A DNA stretch of 64,000 nucleotides, taken from Quadrisphaera sp. DSM 44207 (GTDB taxonomy: Bacteria; Actinomycetota; Actinomycetes; Actinomycetales; Quadrisphaeraceae). The position numbers and the translations under genes are program-made. Location of the stretch: NCBI RefSeq assembly GCF_900101335.1, contig NZ_FNKA01000003.1, positions 248,001 to 312,000 on the forward strand, read 5' to 3'. Below are positions 1 through 10,796 of the stretch, one piece after another (position 1 is the first letter of the stretch; each line of letters opens with the position of its first letter). The notes under the pieces were generated by a model. That model worked only from the letters and a program-made list of their open reading frames with translations. It had not been told where the DNA came from and searched no databases.

Positions 1-168
1 GGTGTCGGGGGCGTGCTCCTCGCCGTAGGCGCGCACGAGGGTGCCGACCACCGCCTGGCCGGCCGGTGCCGCGGCGCTCGCGGGCACGGCGGAGCCGGCC
101 AGCGCGGTGGTGAGCAGTGCGGCGAGCCCCGCCAGCAGGGGGCGCCTGCCCGGGAGGGCGTTCGTCAT
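1..168 (-). CDS. Secreted protein of unknown function, N-terminal fragment
   Basis: The reverse strand reads from an ATG at 168 to the window edge with no stop (56 codons), so the gene is cut by the left boundary. The start [16 protein letters not shown] has a basic n-region, a hydrophobic Leu/Ala core and an AXA-type signal peptidase site (PASAAAP) near residue 31-33, a classical Sec signal peptide. About 23 residues of the mature part are visible and match no family I know. It is divergent from metG across 225 bp. Secretion is seen; function is unknown. Confidence 0.55.
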   Translation of the reverse strand, partial: MTNALPGRRPLLAGLAALLTTALAGSAVPASAAAPAGQAVVGTLVRAYGEEHAPDT

Positions 169-380
169 GGCGTGTCCTGGGCCCAGCATGCGGTCGGGTC
201 GCCCGCTCTCGGCGGCGCCACGCCGGAGCGCCGTCGATCCCGGGCGCCCCGGAGCGCGGGAGCTGCGCAGCGACACGGGGCCTCCTCCGGACCGACCTGC
301 TCGACGCAGCGGGGATCGGCGGGTCCGCGCCCGGGCTGGAGCCGGATCGCCCGACCGGCCCTCGTCACAGGTCCCCGCTC

Positions 381-386
381 TAGGCT
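381..386 (+). promoter_or_regulatory. Probable -10 box (TAGGCT) of a leaderless metG promoter
   Basis: TAGGCT fits the TANNNT form of actinobacterial -10 boxes and ends exactly 7 bases before the metG ATG, so transcription would begin at or next to the start codon. No Shine-Dalgarno sequence lies before the ATG, which agrees. No clear -35 hexamer is seen. Confidence 0.5.
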
Positions 387-393
387 CCCCGGC

Positions 394-2190
394 ATGAGCC
401 GCGTCCTGTCCGCCGTCGCCTGGCCGTACGCCAACGGACCGCGCCACATCGGCCACGTGGCCGGCTTCGGCGTGCCGTCCGACGTGTTCAGCCGGTGGGC
501 GCGCATGGCCGGGCACGACGTGCTGATGGTCTCCGGGACCGACGAGCACGGGACGCCGATCCTCGTCCAGGCCGAGAAGGAGGGCGTCTCCCCGCGCGAG
601 CTCGTCGACCGCAACAACCGGCTCATCGTCGAGGACCTGGCCGCGCTCGGGCTGTCCTACGACCTGTTCACGCGCACGACGACGCGCAACCACTACGCGG
701 TGGTGCAGGAGGTGTTCCGCACCGTGCACCGCAACGGGTACATGGTCGAGCAGACGACGATGGGCGCGATCTCGCCGTCCACGGGGCGCACCCTGCCCGA
801 CCGCTACATCGAGGGCACCTGCCCGATCTGCGGCTACGACGGCGCGCGCGGGGACCAGTGCGACAACTGCGGCAACCAGCTGGACCCGATCGACCTGAAG
901 AACCCCCGCAGCCGGATCAACGGGGAGGTGCCGCGCTTCGTGGAGTCGCAGCACTTCTTCCTCGACCTGCCGGCGCTGGCCGAGGCGCTGGGGGAGTGGC
1001 TGCGCGGGCGCGAGGCGTCGGGGGCGTGGCGGCCCAACGTGCTGAAGTTCAGCCTGAACCTGCTGGACGACGTGCGCCCGCGGGCGATGACGCGCGACAT
1101 CGACTGGGGCATCCCGGTGCCGCTGCTCGGGTGGCAGGAGGACCCCACCAAGCGGCTGTACGTGTGGTTCGACGCCGTCGTCGGCTACCTGTCCGCCTCG
1201 GTCGAGTGGGCCCGGCGCGCCGGGCACCCGGAGGCCTGGCGCGCCTGGTGGAACGACCCGGCGGCGCGCTCGTGCTACTTCATGGGCAAGGACAACATCA
1301 CCTTCCACTCCCAGATCTGGCCCGCGGAGCTGCTCGGCTACGACGGCCGCGGCGCGCGCGGCGGCGAGCCGGGGGTCTACGACGCGCTGAACCTGCCCAC
1401 CGAGGTCGTCTCCAGCGAGTTCCTCACCATGGAGGGCGGCAAGTTCTCCTCCAGCCGCGGCGTCGTCATCTACGTCCGCGACGTCCTCTCGCGCTACCAG
1501 CCGGACGCGCTGCGCTACTTCATCGCGGTGGCCGGCCCGGAGAACCAGGACACCGACTTCACCTGGGAGCAGTTCCGCCGCCGCACCAACGACGAGCTGG
1601 TCTCCACGTGGGGCAACCTCGTCAACCGCACGGCGTCGCTGATCGCCAGGAACGTCGGCTCCGTCCCCGAGGCCGGGCAGCTGAGCGACGCCGACCACGA
1701 GGTGCTGCGCGTCGTGCGCGGCGCCTTCGCCACGGTGGGCGACCTGATCGGCTCCCACCGGCAGAAGCAGGGCGTGGCCGAGGCGATGCGCGCGGCGGGC
1801 GAGGCGAACCGTTACCTCTCGGAGCAGGCGCCGTGGAAGCTGAAGGAGAGCGACCCGCAGCGCATGCGCACGGTGCTGCACGTGGCGGCGCAGGCGGTGA
1901 CCGACCTGAACACCCTGCTCTCGCCCTTCCTGCCGCACAGCTCCCAGGCCGTGCACGAGGCCCTCGGCGGCACGGGGACCTTCCAGCCGATGCCGCAGGT
2001 GCGCGAGGTCGAGGACCTCGACGGCGGGCCGGGCTACCCCGTCATCACCGGCGACTACTCCGCGCCGCCGCCGTGGGCCTCGCGCCCGGTGCTGCCGGGC
2101 ACGCCCGTGCCGCCGCCGTCCCCGGTCTTCCGCAAGCTCGACGAGTCCGTCGTCGAGGAGGAGCTGGCCCGCCTGCGCGGCGAGGCCTGA
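394..2190 (+). CDS. metG: Methionyl-tRNA synthetase
   Basis: Class I aminoacyl-tRNA synthetase that charges tRNA-Met in the cytoplasm. The 598-residue product shows HIGH at residues 18-21, a zinc-knuckle insert CPICGY...CDNCGN starting at Cys143, and the KMSKS equivalent KFSSS at 350-354, followed by a helical anticodon-binding domain (TWGNLVNR near residue 405). Length fits the family form without the C-terminal EMAP-like dimerization domain. ATG at 394 is preferred because the family begins a few residues before the first beta strand ([10 protein letters not shown]); an in-frame extension to position 13 would be unrelated sequence. metG beside tatD and rpfB is a common actinobacterial order. 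Confidence 0.97.
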   Translation: MSRVLSAVAWPYANGPRHIGHVAGFGVPSDVFSRWARMAGHDVLMVSGTDEHGTPILVQAEKEGVSPRELVDRNNRLIVEDLAALGLSYDLFTRTTTRNHYAVVQEVFRTVHRNGYMVEQTTMGAISPSTGRTLPDRYIEGTCPICGYDGARGDQCDNCGNQLDPIDLKNPRSRINGEVPRFVESQHFFLDLPALAEALGEWLRGREASGAWRPNVLKFSLNLLDDVRPRAMTRDIDWGIPVPLLGWQEDPTKRLYVWFDAVVGYLSASVEWARRAGHPEAWRAWWNDPAARSCYFMGKDNITFHSQIWPAELLGYDGRGARGGEPGVYDALNLPTEVVSSEFLTMEGGKFSSSRGVVIYVRDVLSRYQPDALRYFIAVAGPENQDTDFTWEQFRRRTNDELVSTWGNLVNRTASLIARNVGSVPEAGQLSDADHEVLRVVRGAFATVGDLIGSHRQKQGVAEAMRAAGEANRYLSEQAPWKLKESDPQRMRTVLHVAAQAVTDLNTLLSPFLPHSSQAVHEALGGTGTFQPMPQVREVEDLDGGPGYPVITGDYSAPPPWASRPVLPGTPVPPPSPVFRKLDESVVEEELARLRGEA

Positions 2191-2216
2191 CCCCGGTGCC
2201 GGACCGTGCGCGCGGT

Positions 2217-2302
2217 GCACTGGGCGCCTGCGCACCCACCGCTGATGAGCACGGGGGCGCCCAGTGCCCGTCAGACGGGCACGGGGGCGCCCCGTGCCCG
2301 TC
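2217..2302. repeat. Two consecutive hairpins between metG and tatD
   Basis: Two perfect inverted repeats lie side by side. The first pairs GCACTGGGCGCC (2217-2228) with its complement at 2256-2267. The second pairs GACGGGCACGGGG (2274-2286) with 2290-2302, a 13-bp stem with a three-base loop. A diverged third copy of the GACGGGCA unit follows at 2307. No T-run follows, but actinobacterial terminators often lack one. They could end or attenuate metG transcription, or be a local tandem duplication of a palindromic unit. Confidence 0.55.
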
Positions 2303-2338
2303 GGGGACGGGCATGACGGCGCCCACGGGCGGGGTCCG

Positions 2339-4653
<2,315 letters not shown>

Positions 4654-4667
4654 GGTCCGGTGCCGAC

Positions 4668-4725
4668 AGGCCCGAGCGACGAGGCCCGAGCGACGAGGCC
4701 CGCGCTGAGAGGCCCGAGCTGAGCT
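4668..4725 (+). repeat. Short tandem repeat before rsmA
   Basis: The 14-mer AGGCCCGAGCGACG occurs twice in tandem (4668-4681, 4682-4695) and two decayed copies follow (AGGCCCGCGCTGAG, AGGCCCGAGCTGAG). It fills most of the gap between rpfB and rsmA and reaches into the possible CTG start of rsmA. Confidence 0.7.
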
Positions 4726-4768
4726 GAGCACGCCGGCAGCCCCCGACGGCCTGCTGGGTCCCGCCGAC

Positions 4769-5596
4769 GTGCGGGCCCTGGCGGGCCGTCTGGGCGTGCG
4801 CCCGACCAAGCAGCTGGGGCAGAACTTCGTCGTCGACCCCGGCACGGTGCGCCGGATCGCGGCCCGCGCCGGCGTCGGCCCCGACGACGTCGTCGTCGAG
4901 GTCGGGCCGGGCCTCGGCTCCCTCACGCTGGCCCTCCTGGCCACCGGCGCCCGGGTGGTCGCGGTGGAGGTGGACCCGGTGCTGGCCGCCCAGCTGCCGC
5001 TCACCGTCGCCGAGCGCCGTCCCGACCTCGCCGGGCACCTGCGGGTCGTGGCGGGCGACGCCCTGCGGGTGGGCGCCCTGCCCGGCCCGGACCCGACGGC
5101 GCTCGTGGCCAACCTGCCCTACAACGTGGCCGTGCCCGTGCTGCTGACGATGCTCCAGCGCTTCCCCACCCTGCGGGGGGCGCTGGTCATGGTGCAGGCG
5201 GAGGTGGCCGAGCGCCTGGCCGCCGCCCCCGGCTCGCGCACCTACGGCGTGCCGTCGGTCAAGGCCGCCTGGTACGCCGAGGTCAGCACGGCCGGCGCCG
5301 TCGGGCGCACGGTGTTCTGGCCCGTGCCCAACGTCGACTCCGGCCTGGTGCGCCTCGTGCGCCGCGACCCGCCGCCGACGCGCGCGAGCCGGGAGCAGGT
5401 CTTCGCGGTCGTCGACGCCGCCTTCGCGCAGCGGCGCAAGACCCTGCGCGCCGCCCTGGCGCCCTGGGCCGGCTCGGGCGCGGAGGCGGAGCGGGTGCTG
5501 CGCGCGGCGGGGGTGGACCCCTCGCTGCGCGGCGAGCGACTGTCCGTGGCGGACTTCGCCCGCATCGCCTCCGCACGCGGGGATGCCGTTTTGTGA
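4769..5596 (+). CDS. rsmA: 16S rRNA dimethyladenosine transferase (RsmA/KsgA)
   Basis: Dimethylates the two adjacent adenines in the 3' helix of 16S rRNA during 30S assembly, using S-adenosylmethionine. Seen: LGQNFVVD near the N-terminus, motif [15 protein letters not shown] (about residues 42-55), the catalytic motif NLPYN (115-119), and the C-terminal AFAQRRKT segment. The GTG at 4769 is the only canonical start in frame. Homologues usually begin earlier with LLGPADVR; the same residues are encoded here upstream of 4769, and the only possible start there is CTG at 4724, after an in-frame stop at 4706-4708. The true protein may therefore start at CTG 4724 (290 residues). Gene order rpfB-rsmA-ispE is usual, but a glycosyltransferase now separates the last two. 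Confidence 0.93.
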   Translation: MRALAGRLGVRPTKQLGQNFVVDPGTVRRIAARAGVGPDDVVVEVGPGLGSLTLALLATGARVVAVEVDPVLAAQLPLTVAERRPDLAGHLRVVAGDALRVGALPGPDPTALVANLPYNVAVPVLLTMLQRFPTLRGALVMVQAEVAERLAAAPGSRTYGVPSVKAAWYAEVSTAGAVGRTVFWPVPNVDSGLVRLVRRDPPPTRASREQVFAVVDAAFAQRRKTLRAALAPWAGSGAEAERVLRAAGVDPSLRGERLSVADFARIASARGDAVL

Positions 5597-5619
5597 CTCA
5601 TAGTCACGTCTTGTATCGT
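5591..5619 (+). promoter_or_regulatory. Promoter with palindromic operator before the polymer-initiating transferase
   Basis: TTGTGA (5591-5596) and TATCGT (5614-5619) are spaced by 17 bp and resemble -35 and -10 boxes, in a local AT-rich patch. The spacer and -35 hold the inverted repeat GTGACTCATAGTCAC (5593-5607), which overlaps the rsmA stop codon. The 13 bases at 5594-5606 match eight of nine fixed positions of the published BldD-box consensus (TNACNCWGNGTNA). BldD is a cyclic-di-GMP-controlled repressor, so the match is suggestive for an exopolysaccharide gene but not proof. Confidence 0.5.
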
Positions 5620-5790
5620 TGAGCGACGGCTTGGCTCCTGCGGCATACGCGGGGCGCCGAGTCTGTTGCTGTGCCGGGGCGCGTGGTGGAAGGTGATCCG
5701 GTCACGGCGCGCCCCCCCCGACCGGGCCGGGTCCAGCAGGACCCCCCGAGCACCAGCACGCCAGGACCATCGAGCGAGGAGCACTCCAGC

Positions 5791-7281
5791 ATGCCGTTGC
5801 GCCACGACGCTCCTCGGACGGCCGCCCTGCGGATGCCCTCCCCGGTCCGCAAGCGGATCGCGACGGCGGGCGACTGGCGCTCCGACTACCTCGCGAAGAT
5901 CGTCCTGACCGACTTCCTCGCCATCACCCTCGCGACGGCGCTCGCCTACTTCGTCCGCTTCGAGGCGCCGTCGGACGGGCACCCGGACGTCCTCCTGTGG
6001 GTCCTGCCGGCCCTGCCCGTGCTGTGGCTGGGGGCGATGCTCACCTTCCGCGCCTACGAGGCCCGCTTCCTGGGGCTGGGCAGCGAGGAGTTCGACCGGG
6101 TCCTGCGCGCCGCCACCTTCGTGCTCGCCGCCGTCGCCACGACGTCCTGGGCCTTCAAGCTGGAGCTCGCCCGCGGGTTCGTCATCCTCGCCCTCCCGCT
6201 GGCCGCCGTGCTCACCCTCGTCAGCCGCTACGCGTGGCGGCGCTGGCTGCACGCGCGCCGCGCGCACGGCGAGTACACCCAGCGCGTCCTCGTCGCCGGC
6301 CACCGCGCCGGCGTCCTCGCCATGGTCCGGCAGATGAGCCGCGCCTCCTACCACGGCATGCGGGTGGCGGGGGCGTGCTTGCCCCCGGCCCTGCCCGGCG
6401 AGGAGGACGACGACGCGCTCGCCGCCCTCGACGTCCCGGTGCTCGGCACGCTGGACGAGGTCGCCGCGGTCGCCGCCCGCGAGGGCGTCGAGGCCGTCGC
6501 GGTGCTGCCCACGCCCGAGCTTGACGGGCCCACCCTGCGCCGCCTCGGCTGGGACCTCGAGGGAACCCGCGCCGAGCTGTTCGTGGCCCCCGCGGTCACC
6601 GAGGTGATCGGCCCGCGCGTGGCGATCCGGCCCGTGTGCGGCCTGCCGCTGCTGCACCTGCACCGCCCCGAGCTGACGGGCGTGCGCCGCCTGGCCAAGG
6701 GCGCCGTCGACCGCACGGCCTCGGCCGCGGGGCTGCTGGTGCTCCTGCCCCTCTTCCTCCTGATCGCCCTGGCGATCACGCTGGACAGCCGGGGCCCGGT
6801 GTTCTTCCGCCAGGCCCGCGTCGGCAAGGACGGCCAGGACTTCGGCATGCTGAAGTTCCGCAGCATGGTCACGGACGCCGAGCGCCGCCTGATGGACCTG
6901 CGCGAGCGCAGCGAGGGCAACGGCGTGCTGTTCAAGATGAAGGAGGACCCGCGCGTCACCCGCGTCGGGAAGGTCCTGCGCCGCTACTCCCTCGACGAGC
7001 TGCCGCAGCTGATCAACGTGCTCAAGGGCGAGATGTCGCTCGTCGGCCCGCGCCCGCCGCTGGCCAGCGAGGTGGCCCTGTACGGGGACGACGTGCGCCG
7101 CCGCCTGCTCGTCAAGCCCGGCCTGACCGGCCTGTGGCAGATCAACGGCCGCTCGGACCTCGACTGGGACGAGTCGGTGCGCCTGGACCTGCGCTACGTC
7201 GAGAACTGGTCCTTCGCGTTCGACTTCATGATCCTGTGGAAGACGGTCGGGGCGGTGCTGCGCAGCCGCGGGGCCTACTGA
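5791..7281 (+). CDS. Polyprenyl-phosphate sugar-1-phosphate transferase (WcaJ/exopolysaccharide initiator)
   Basis: Transfers the first sugar-1-phosphate onto undecaprenyl phosphate at the membrane, starting repeat-unit synthesis. The 496-residue protein shows four N-terminal membrane helices (about 36-55, 64-86, 105-125, 128-147), a CoA-binding-like Rossmann region (about 165-290), a fifth hydrophobic segment (311-331) and the bacterial sugar transferase domain with KFRSM (about 356), DELPQLINVLKGEMS and LVGPRP (about 417). Start ATG at 5791 has GAGGAG 9 bases upstream. It stands alone between rsmA and ispE, 8 kb from the polymer cluster, and has its own promoter with an operator-like palindrome. 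The sugar it uses cannot be told from sequence. Confidence 0.92.
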   Translation: MPLRHDAPRTAALRMPSPVRKRIATAGDWRSDYLAKIVLTDFLAITLATALAYFVRFEAPSDGHPDVLLWVLPALPVLWLGAMLTFRAYEARFLGLGSEEFDRVLRAATFVLAAVATTSWAFKLELARGFVILALPLAAVLTLVSRYAWRRWLHARRAHGEYTQRVLVAGHRAGVLAMVRQMSRASYHGMRVAGACLPPALPGEEDDDALAALDVPVLGTLDEVAAVAAREGVEAVAVLPTPELDGPTLRRLGWDLEGTRAELFVAPAVTEVIGPRVAIRPVCGLPLLHLHRPELTGVRRLAKGAVDRTASAAGLLVLLPLFLLIALAITLDSRGPVFFRQARVGKDGQDFGMLKFRSMVTDAERRLMDLRERSEGNGVLFKMKEDPRVTRVGKVLRRYSLDELPQLINVLKGEMSLVGPRPPLASEVALYGDDVRRRLLVKPGLTGLWQINGRSDLDWDESVRLDLRYVENWSFAFDFMILWKTVGAVLRSRGAY

Positions 7282-7358
7282 CCCGCTGCCGGCCCGCTGC
7301 CGGTGCCCTGCCGGTCAGGCGCCGTCCCGGGTCGCCCTCGGGCACCGCGCTCGTCACG

Positions 7359-7364
7359 TAGGGT
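7359..7364 (+). promoter_or_regulatory. Probable -10 box (TAGGGT) of a leaderless ispE promoter
   Basis: TAGGGT ends 7 bases before the GTG start of ispE, the same geometry as at metG. It would give ispE its own leaderless transcript although it follows the sugar transferase gene closely. Confidence 0.45.
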
Positions 7365-7371
7365 CCCCCGG

Positions 7372-8346
7372 GTGAGCCCGAGAGGGGACCGGGTCGTCGT
7401 CCGCGCGCCAGCCAAGATCAACCTGGCGCTGCGGGTGGGTCCGCTGCGCGAGGACGGCTACCACGAGCTGGTGTCCGTCTTCCAGGCCGTCTCGCTGTTC
7501 GAGGAGGTCTCCGCCCGCCTGCCCGAGGACGACGAGGGCGTCAGCGTCGTCGTGCGCGGCCCGGGCGCCGCGGAGGTCCCCACCGACGCCTCGAACCTCG
7601 CGGTCCGGGCCGCCCTCCTGCTCGCCGAGCGCACCGGCGCGGCGCCGCGGGCCCGCCTGGCCGTGCGCAAGACGGTGCCCGTCGGCGGCGGCATGGCCGG
7701 CGGGTCGGCGGACGCCGCCGCCGCGCTGCTGGCCTGCGACCTGCTGTGGGGCACCGGGCTGCACCGCGAGGAGCTGGCCGAGCTGGGCGCCGAGCTCGGC
7801 AGCGACGTGCCGTTCGCCCTCGTCGGCGGCACGGCGCTCGGCACCGGCCGCGGGGAGCGGCTCAGCCCCGTGCTGGGGCGCGGCGAGTACCACTGGGTGC
7901 TCGCCCTGAGCCCGGACGGGCTGTCCACGCCGCAGGTGTACGCCGAGCTGGACCGCCTGCGCGCGGCCGGCGAGGCGCCGGTGCCCGAGCTCGAGCCGGA
8001 CGTGCCGCAGGAGCTGGGCCAGGCCCTGCGCTCGGGCGACCCCGCGCGCGTGGGGGCGGCGCTGGTCAACGACCTGCAGGAGGCCGCCTGCTCGCTGCGG
8101 CCCGGCCTGCGCCGCGCGCTCGCGCTGGGGGAGGACCACGGGGCGCTCGGCGGGCTGGTCTCCGGCTCCGGGCCGACCGTCGCCTTCCTCGTCCCCGACA
8201 GCGACGCGGCGCTGGAGCTGGCCGTCGCCCTGACCGCCTCGGGCGTGGCCTCCGACGTGCGGCGCGTGACCGGGCCCGTGCCGGGCGCCCGCTCCGTCGA
8301 GCCGGTCGCCACCTCCCCGCACCACCCCTCCCACTCCTCGCGCTGA
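7372..8346 (+). CDS. ispE: 4-diphosphocytidyl-2-C-methyl-D-erythritol kinase
   Basis: GHMP-family kinase of the methylerythritol phosphate route; phosphorylates CDP-methylerythritol with ATP and so feeds isoprenoid and undecaprenyl-phosphate supply. The 324-residue protein has the substrate motif PAKINLALRV near residue 13, the glycine-rich ATP loop PVGGGMAGGSADAAAALLA (about 102-120) and the C-terminal SGSGPTVAFL. The GTG at 7372 puts the PAKINL motif at the usual distance from the N-terminus; upstream in-frame sequence is not family-like. The product also supplies the lipid carrier needed by the polymer genes in this window. Confidence 0.95.
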   Translation: MSPRGDRVVVRAPAKINLALRVGPLREDGYHELVSVFQAVSLFEEVSARLPEDDEGVSVVVRGPGAAEVPTDASNLAVRAALLLAERTGAAPRARLAVRKTVPVGGGMAGGSADAAAALLACDLLWGTGLHREELAELGAELGSDVPFALVGGTALGTGRGERLSPVLGRGEYHWVLALSPDGLSTPQVYAELDRLRAAGEAPVPELEPDVPQELGQALRSGDPARVGAALVNDLQEAACSLRPGLRRALALGEDHGALGGLVSGSGPTVAFLVPDSDAALELAVALTASGVASDVRRVTGPVPGARSVEPVATSPHHPSHSSR

Positions 8347-8379
8347 GGGCGCCGCCGCGCGGGTGGGATCCTGGGGCCG

Positions 8380-10206
8380 ATGGCCCACCTGCTCAACCTC
8401 GAGTCCGTCACCGTGGTCGCCGGCGCGCGCACGGTGCTCGACGGCGTCTCCCTCGGCCTGGACGACGGCGCGCGCGTCGGCGTCGTCGGCCGCAACGGCG
8501 ACGGCAAGTCCACCCTCCTGCGCGTGGTGGCGCGCCGCCAGGCCCCGGACGGCGGCCGCGTCACCCACAGCCGCGGCCTGCGCCTGGGGATGCTCAGCCA
8601 GGTCGACGACCTCGACCCCGCCGCGACCGTGCGCCGCGCGGTCGTCGGCGACGCGCCCGACCACGCCTGGGCCGCCGACGCCGCCGTGCGCGGCGTGCTC
8701 GACGGCCTGCTCGGCGACCTCGAGCTCACGGCGCCCGGCGGCGCCGACGCCCTCGTGGGGCAGCTGTCCGGCGGCCAGCGCCGCCGGGTCGCCCTCGCCC
8801 GCCTGCTCGTCGGCGACCACGACGTCGTCCTGCTCGACGAGCCGACCAACCACCTCGACGTCGAGGGCGTCGCCTGGCTCGCCGAGCACCTGCGCACCCG
8901 CTGGCCCGCCGGGCGCGGCGCGCTCGTCGTCGTCACCCACGACCGCTGGTTCCTCGACGCGGCCGTCGAGCGCACCTGGGAGGTGCACGACGGCGTCGTC
9001 GACGCCTACGACGGCGGGTACGCCGCCTACGTCCTCGCCCGCGCCGAGCGCGCCCGCGTCGCCGCCGCCACCGCCGAGCGGCGCGCGAACCTGCTGCGCA
9101 AGGAGCTCGCCTGGCTGCGCCGCGGCGCCCCGGCCCGCACGAGCAAGCCGCGGTTCCGCCTCGAGGCCGCCGCCGCCCTCGTCGCCGACGAGCCGCCCCC
9201 GCGCGACGGCGTCCAGCTGCAGCGCACCGCCAGCGCCCGCCTGGGCAGGGACGTCGTGGACCTCGAGGACGTCACGTGCGCCGTCGGGGAGGGCGAGCAG
9301 CGGCGCGTGCTCCTCGACCGCGTCACGTGGCGCCTCGGCCCCGGCGACCGGGTCGGGCTCGTCGGCGTCAACGGCTCGGGCAAGACCACCCTGCTGCGGC
9401 TCGTCACCGGCGAGCTGGCCCCCGCGTCCGGGCGCGTGCGCCGCGGCGCCACCGTGCGCCCGGCCGTGCTCTCGCAGTCCCTGCACGAGCTGGACCAGGT
9501 GGCCGGGCTGCGCGTGCTCGAGGCCGTCGAGCGCGAGGCCCGTACCGTGCAGGTGGACGGGAAGGAGGTCAGCGCCTCCACGCTCGTGGAGCGGCTCGGC
9601 TTCCCCGCCGAGCGCGCCTGGACGCCGGTGGCGGACCTCTCCGGCGGCGAGCGGCGCCGCCTGCAGCTCGCGCGCCTGCTCACCCGCGAGCCCAACCTGC
9701 TGCTGCTCGACGAGCCGACCAACGACCTCGACACCGACACCCTCACCGCCGTCGAGGACGTCCTCGACTCCTTCCCCGGCACCCTCGTCGTCGTCTCCCA
9801 CGACCGCTACCTGCTCGAGCGCACCACCGACGTCCAGCTCGCCCTGCTCGGCGACGGCGCGCTGCGCGACCTGCCCGGCGGCGCCGAGCAGTACCTGGCG
9901 CTGCGCCGCGCCGCCCAGGCCGCCCCCACCCCCGCCCGCGACCTCGCCCCCGCGCCCCCGCCGGCCGCGGGGGCGGGCCCGACGGCCTCGGCCGCCGACG
10001 TCCGCGGCGCCCGCAAGGAGATGGCCCGCCTCGAGCGGCAGCTGGCCCGCCTCGAGGAGCGCGAGGCCGCGCTGCACGCCGCGATGGCCGAGCGGGCCAC
10101 CGACCACGAGGCCGTGCTGCGCCTCGACGCCGACCTGCGCGGCGTCACCGCCCAGCGCGCCGCGCTGGAGGAGGAGTGGCTGCTCGCCGCCGACCTGGCC
10201 GGCTGA
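8380..10206 (+). CDS. ABC-F family ATPase (ribosome-associated type)
   Basis: Soluble tandem ATPase without membrane segments; ABC-F proteins act on the ribosome in translation or antibiotic protection. The 608 residues hold two ATP cassettes: Walker A GRNGDGKST (about 37), signature LSGGQRRR (about 129), Walker B LLDEPTNH (about 150); then GVNGSGKTT (about 329), LSGGERRR (about 421) and LLDEPTND (about 442). A charged linker (RKELAWLRRGAPARTSKPR) joins them and a coiled coil lies near 545-600. It follows ispE by 33 bp, as in many actinobacteria. Whether this member gives antibiotic resistance cannot be judged. Confidence 0.93.
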   Translation: MAHLLNLESVTVVAGARTVLDGVSLGLDDGARVGVVGRNGDGKSTLLRVVARRQAPDGGRVTHSRGLRLGMLSQVDDLDPAATVRRAVVGDAPDHAWAADAAVRGVLDGLLGDLELTAPGGADALVGQLSGGQRRRVALARLLVGDHDVVLLDEPTNHLDVEGVAWLAEHLRTRWPAGRGALVVVTHDRWFLDAAVERTWEVHDGVVDAYDGGYAAYVLARAERARVAAATAERRANLLRKELAWLRRGAPARTSKPRFRLEAAAALVADEPPPRDGVQLQRTASARLGRDVVDLEDVTCAVGEGEQRRVLLDRVTWRLGPGDRVGLVGVNGSGKTTLLRLVTGELAPASGRVRRGATVRPAVLSQSLHELDQVAGLRVLEAVEREARTVQVDGKEVSASTLVERLGFPAERAWTPVADLSGGERRRLQLARLLTREPNLLLLDEPTNDLDTDTLTAVEDVLDSFPGTLVVVSHDRYLLERTTDVQLALLGDGALRDLPGGAEQYLALRRAAQAAPTPARDLAPAPPPAAGAGPTASAADVRGARKEMARLERQLARLEEREAALHAAMAERATDHEAVLRLDADLRGVTAQRAALEEEWLLAADLAG

Positions 10207-10211
10207 GCGCG

Positions 10212-10796
10212 TCAGTCCTCGAACGGCGCCAGCAGCGCGCGCAGCTGCTCGGCCAGCACCTGCGCCGCCGCCGGCGCCAGCGGCGCCAGGGCGGCGCGCT
10301 CGCGCACCAGCAGGTCCGCCATGGCGGCGTCCACGCGCTGCGCGCCGGCGTCCGTCAGCCGCACCAGCACGCCGCGCCGGTCGGCCGGGTCGGGGTGGCG
10401 CTCGACCAGCTCACGGGCGGCGAGGCGGTCGATCCGGTTGGTCATCGTGCCGCTCGTCACGAGCGTCTGGGCCGACAGCGCGGACGGCGACAGCTCGTGC
10501 GGCGCCCCCGCGCGGCGCAGGGCCGCCAGCACGTCGAACTCCCACGTCTCCAGGCCGGACGCCGCGAAGGCCGCGCCGCGCGCGCGGTCCAGGTGGTGCG
10601 CCAGCCGGCTGATCCGCGAGAGCACGAGCAGCGGGCTGACGTCGAGGTCGGGGCGCTCGCGGTGCCAGGCGGCGACGATCCGGTCGACCTCGTCCCGCGC
10701 GCCGCCGTCAGCGCCGCCGTCAGCGCCGCCGTCAGCGCCGCCGTCGGGGCCGCCGTCGAGGCCACCGTCCGTGCCGCTGGCGACGGCGCCGCTCAC
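10212..10796 (-). CDS. MarR-family transcriptional regulator
   Basis: Winged-helix regulator of 194 residues. The MarR core starts near residue 40: a dimerization helix (SPLLVLSRISRLAHHLDRA), the DNA-binding part with LSPSALSAQTLVTSGTMTNRIDRL, and the wing RHPDPADRRGVLVRLT. Before it is a Gly/Asp repeat (GGADGGADGGADGG) from a 12-bp tandem repeat around 10697-10750. The GTG start at 10796 overlaps the stop of the upstream TetR gene in a GTGA, so the two regulators are made together. The ligand and target genes are unknown; there is no efflux gene on either side apart from the convergent ABC-F gene. Confidence 0.88.
   Translation of the reverse strand: MSGAVASGTDGGLDGGPDGGADGGADGGADGGARDEVDRIVAAWHRERPDLDVSPLLVLSRISRLAHHLDRARGAAFAASGLETWEFDVLAALRRAGAPHELSPSALSAQTLVTSGTMTNRIDRLAARELVERHPDPADRRGVLVRLTDAGAQRVDAAMADLLVRERAALAPLAPAAAQVLAEQLRALLAPFED

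Noticed and set aside
1-393. N-terminal extension of MetRS from an upstream in-frame ATG at 13
   Set aside because: It would add 127 low-complexity residues overlapping a signal-peptide gene on the other strand, and the family N-terminus lies at 394.
7354-10107. Minus-strand frame of about 900 codons over ispE and the ABC-F gene
   Set aside because: Shadow frame; no motif, and the plus strand explains the region fully.
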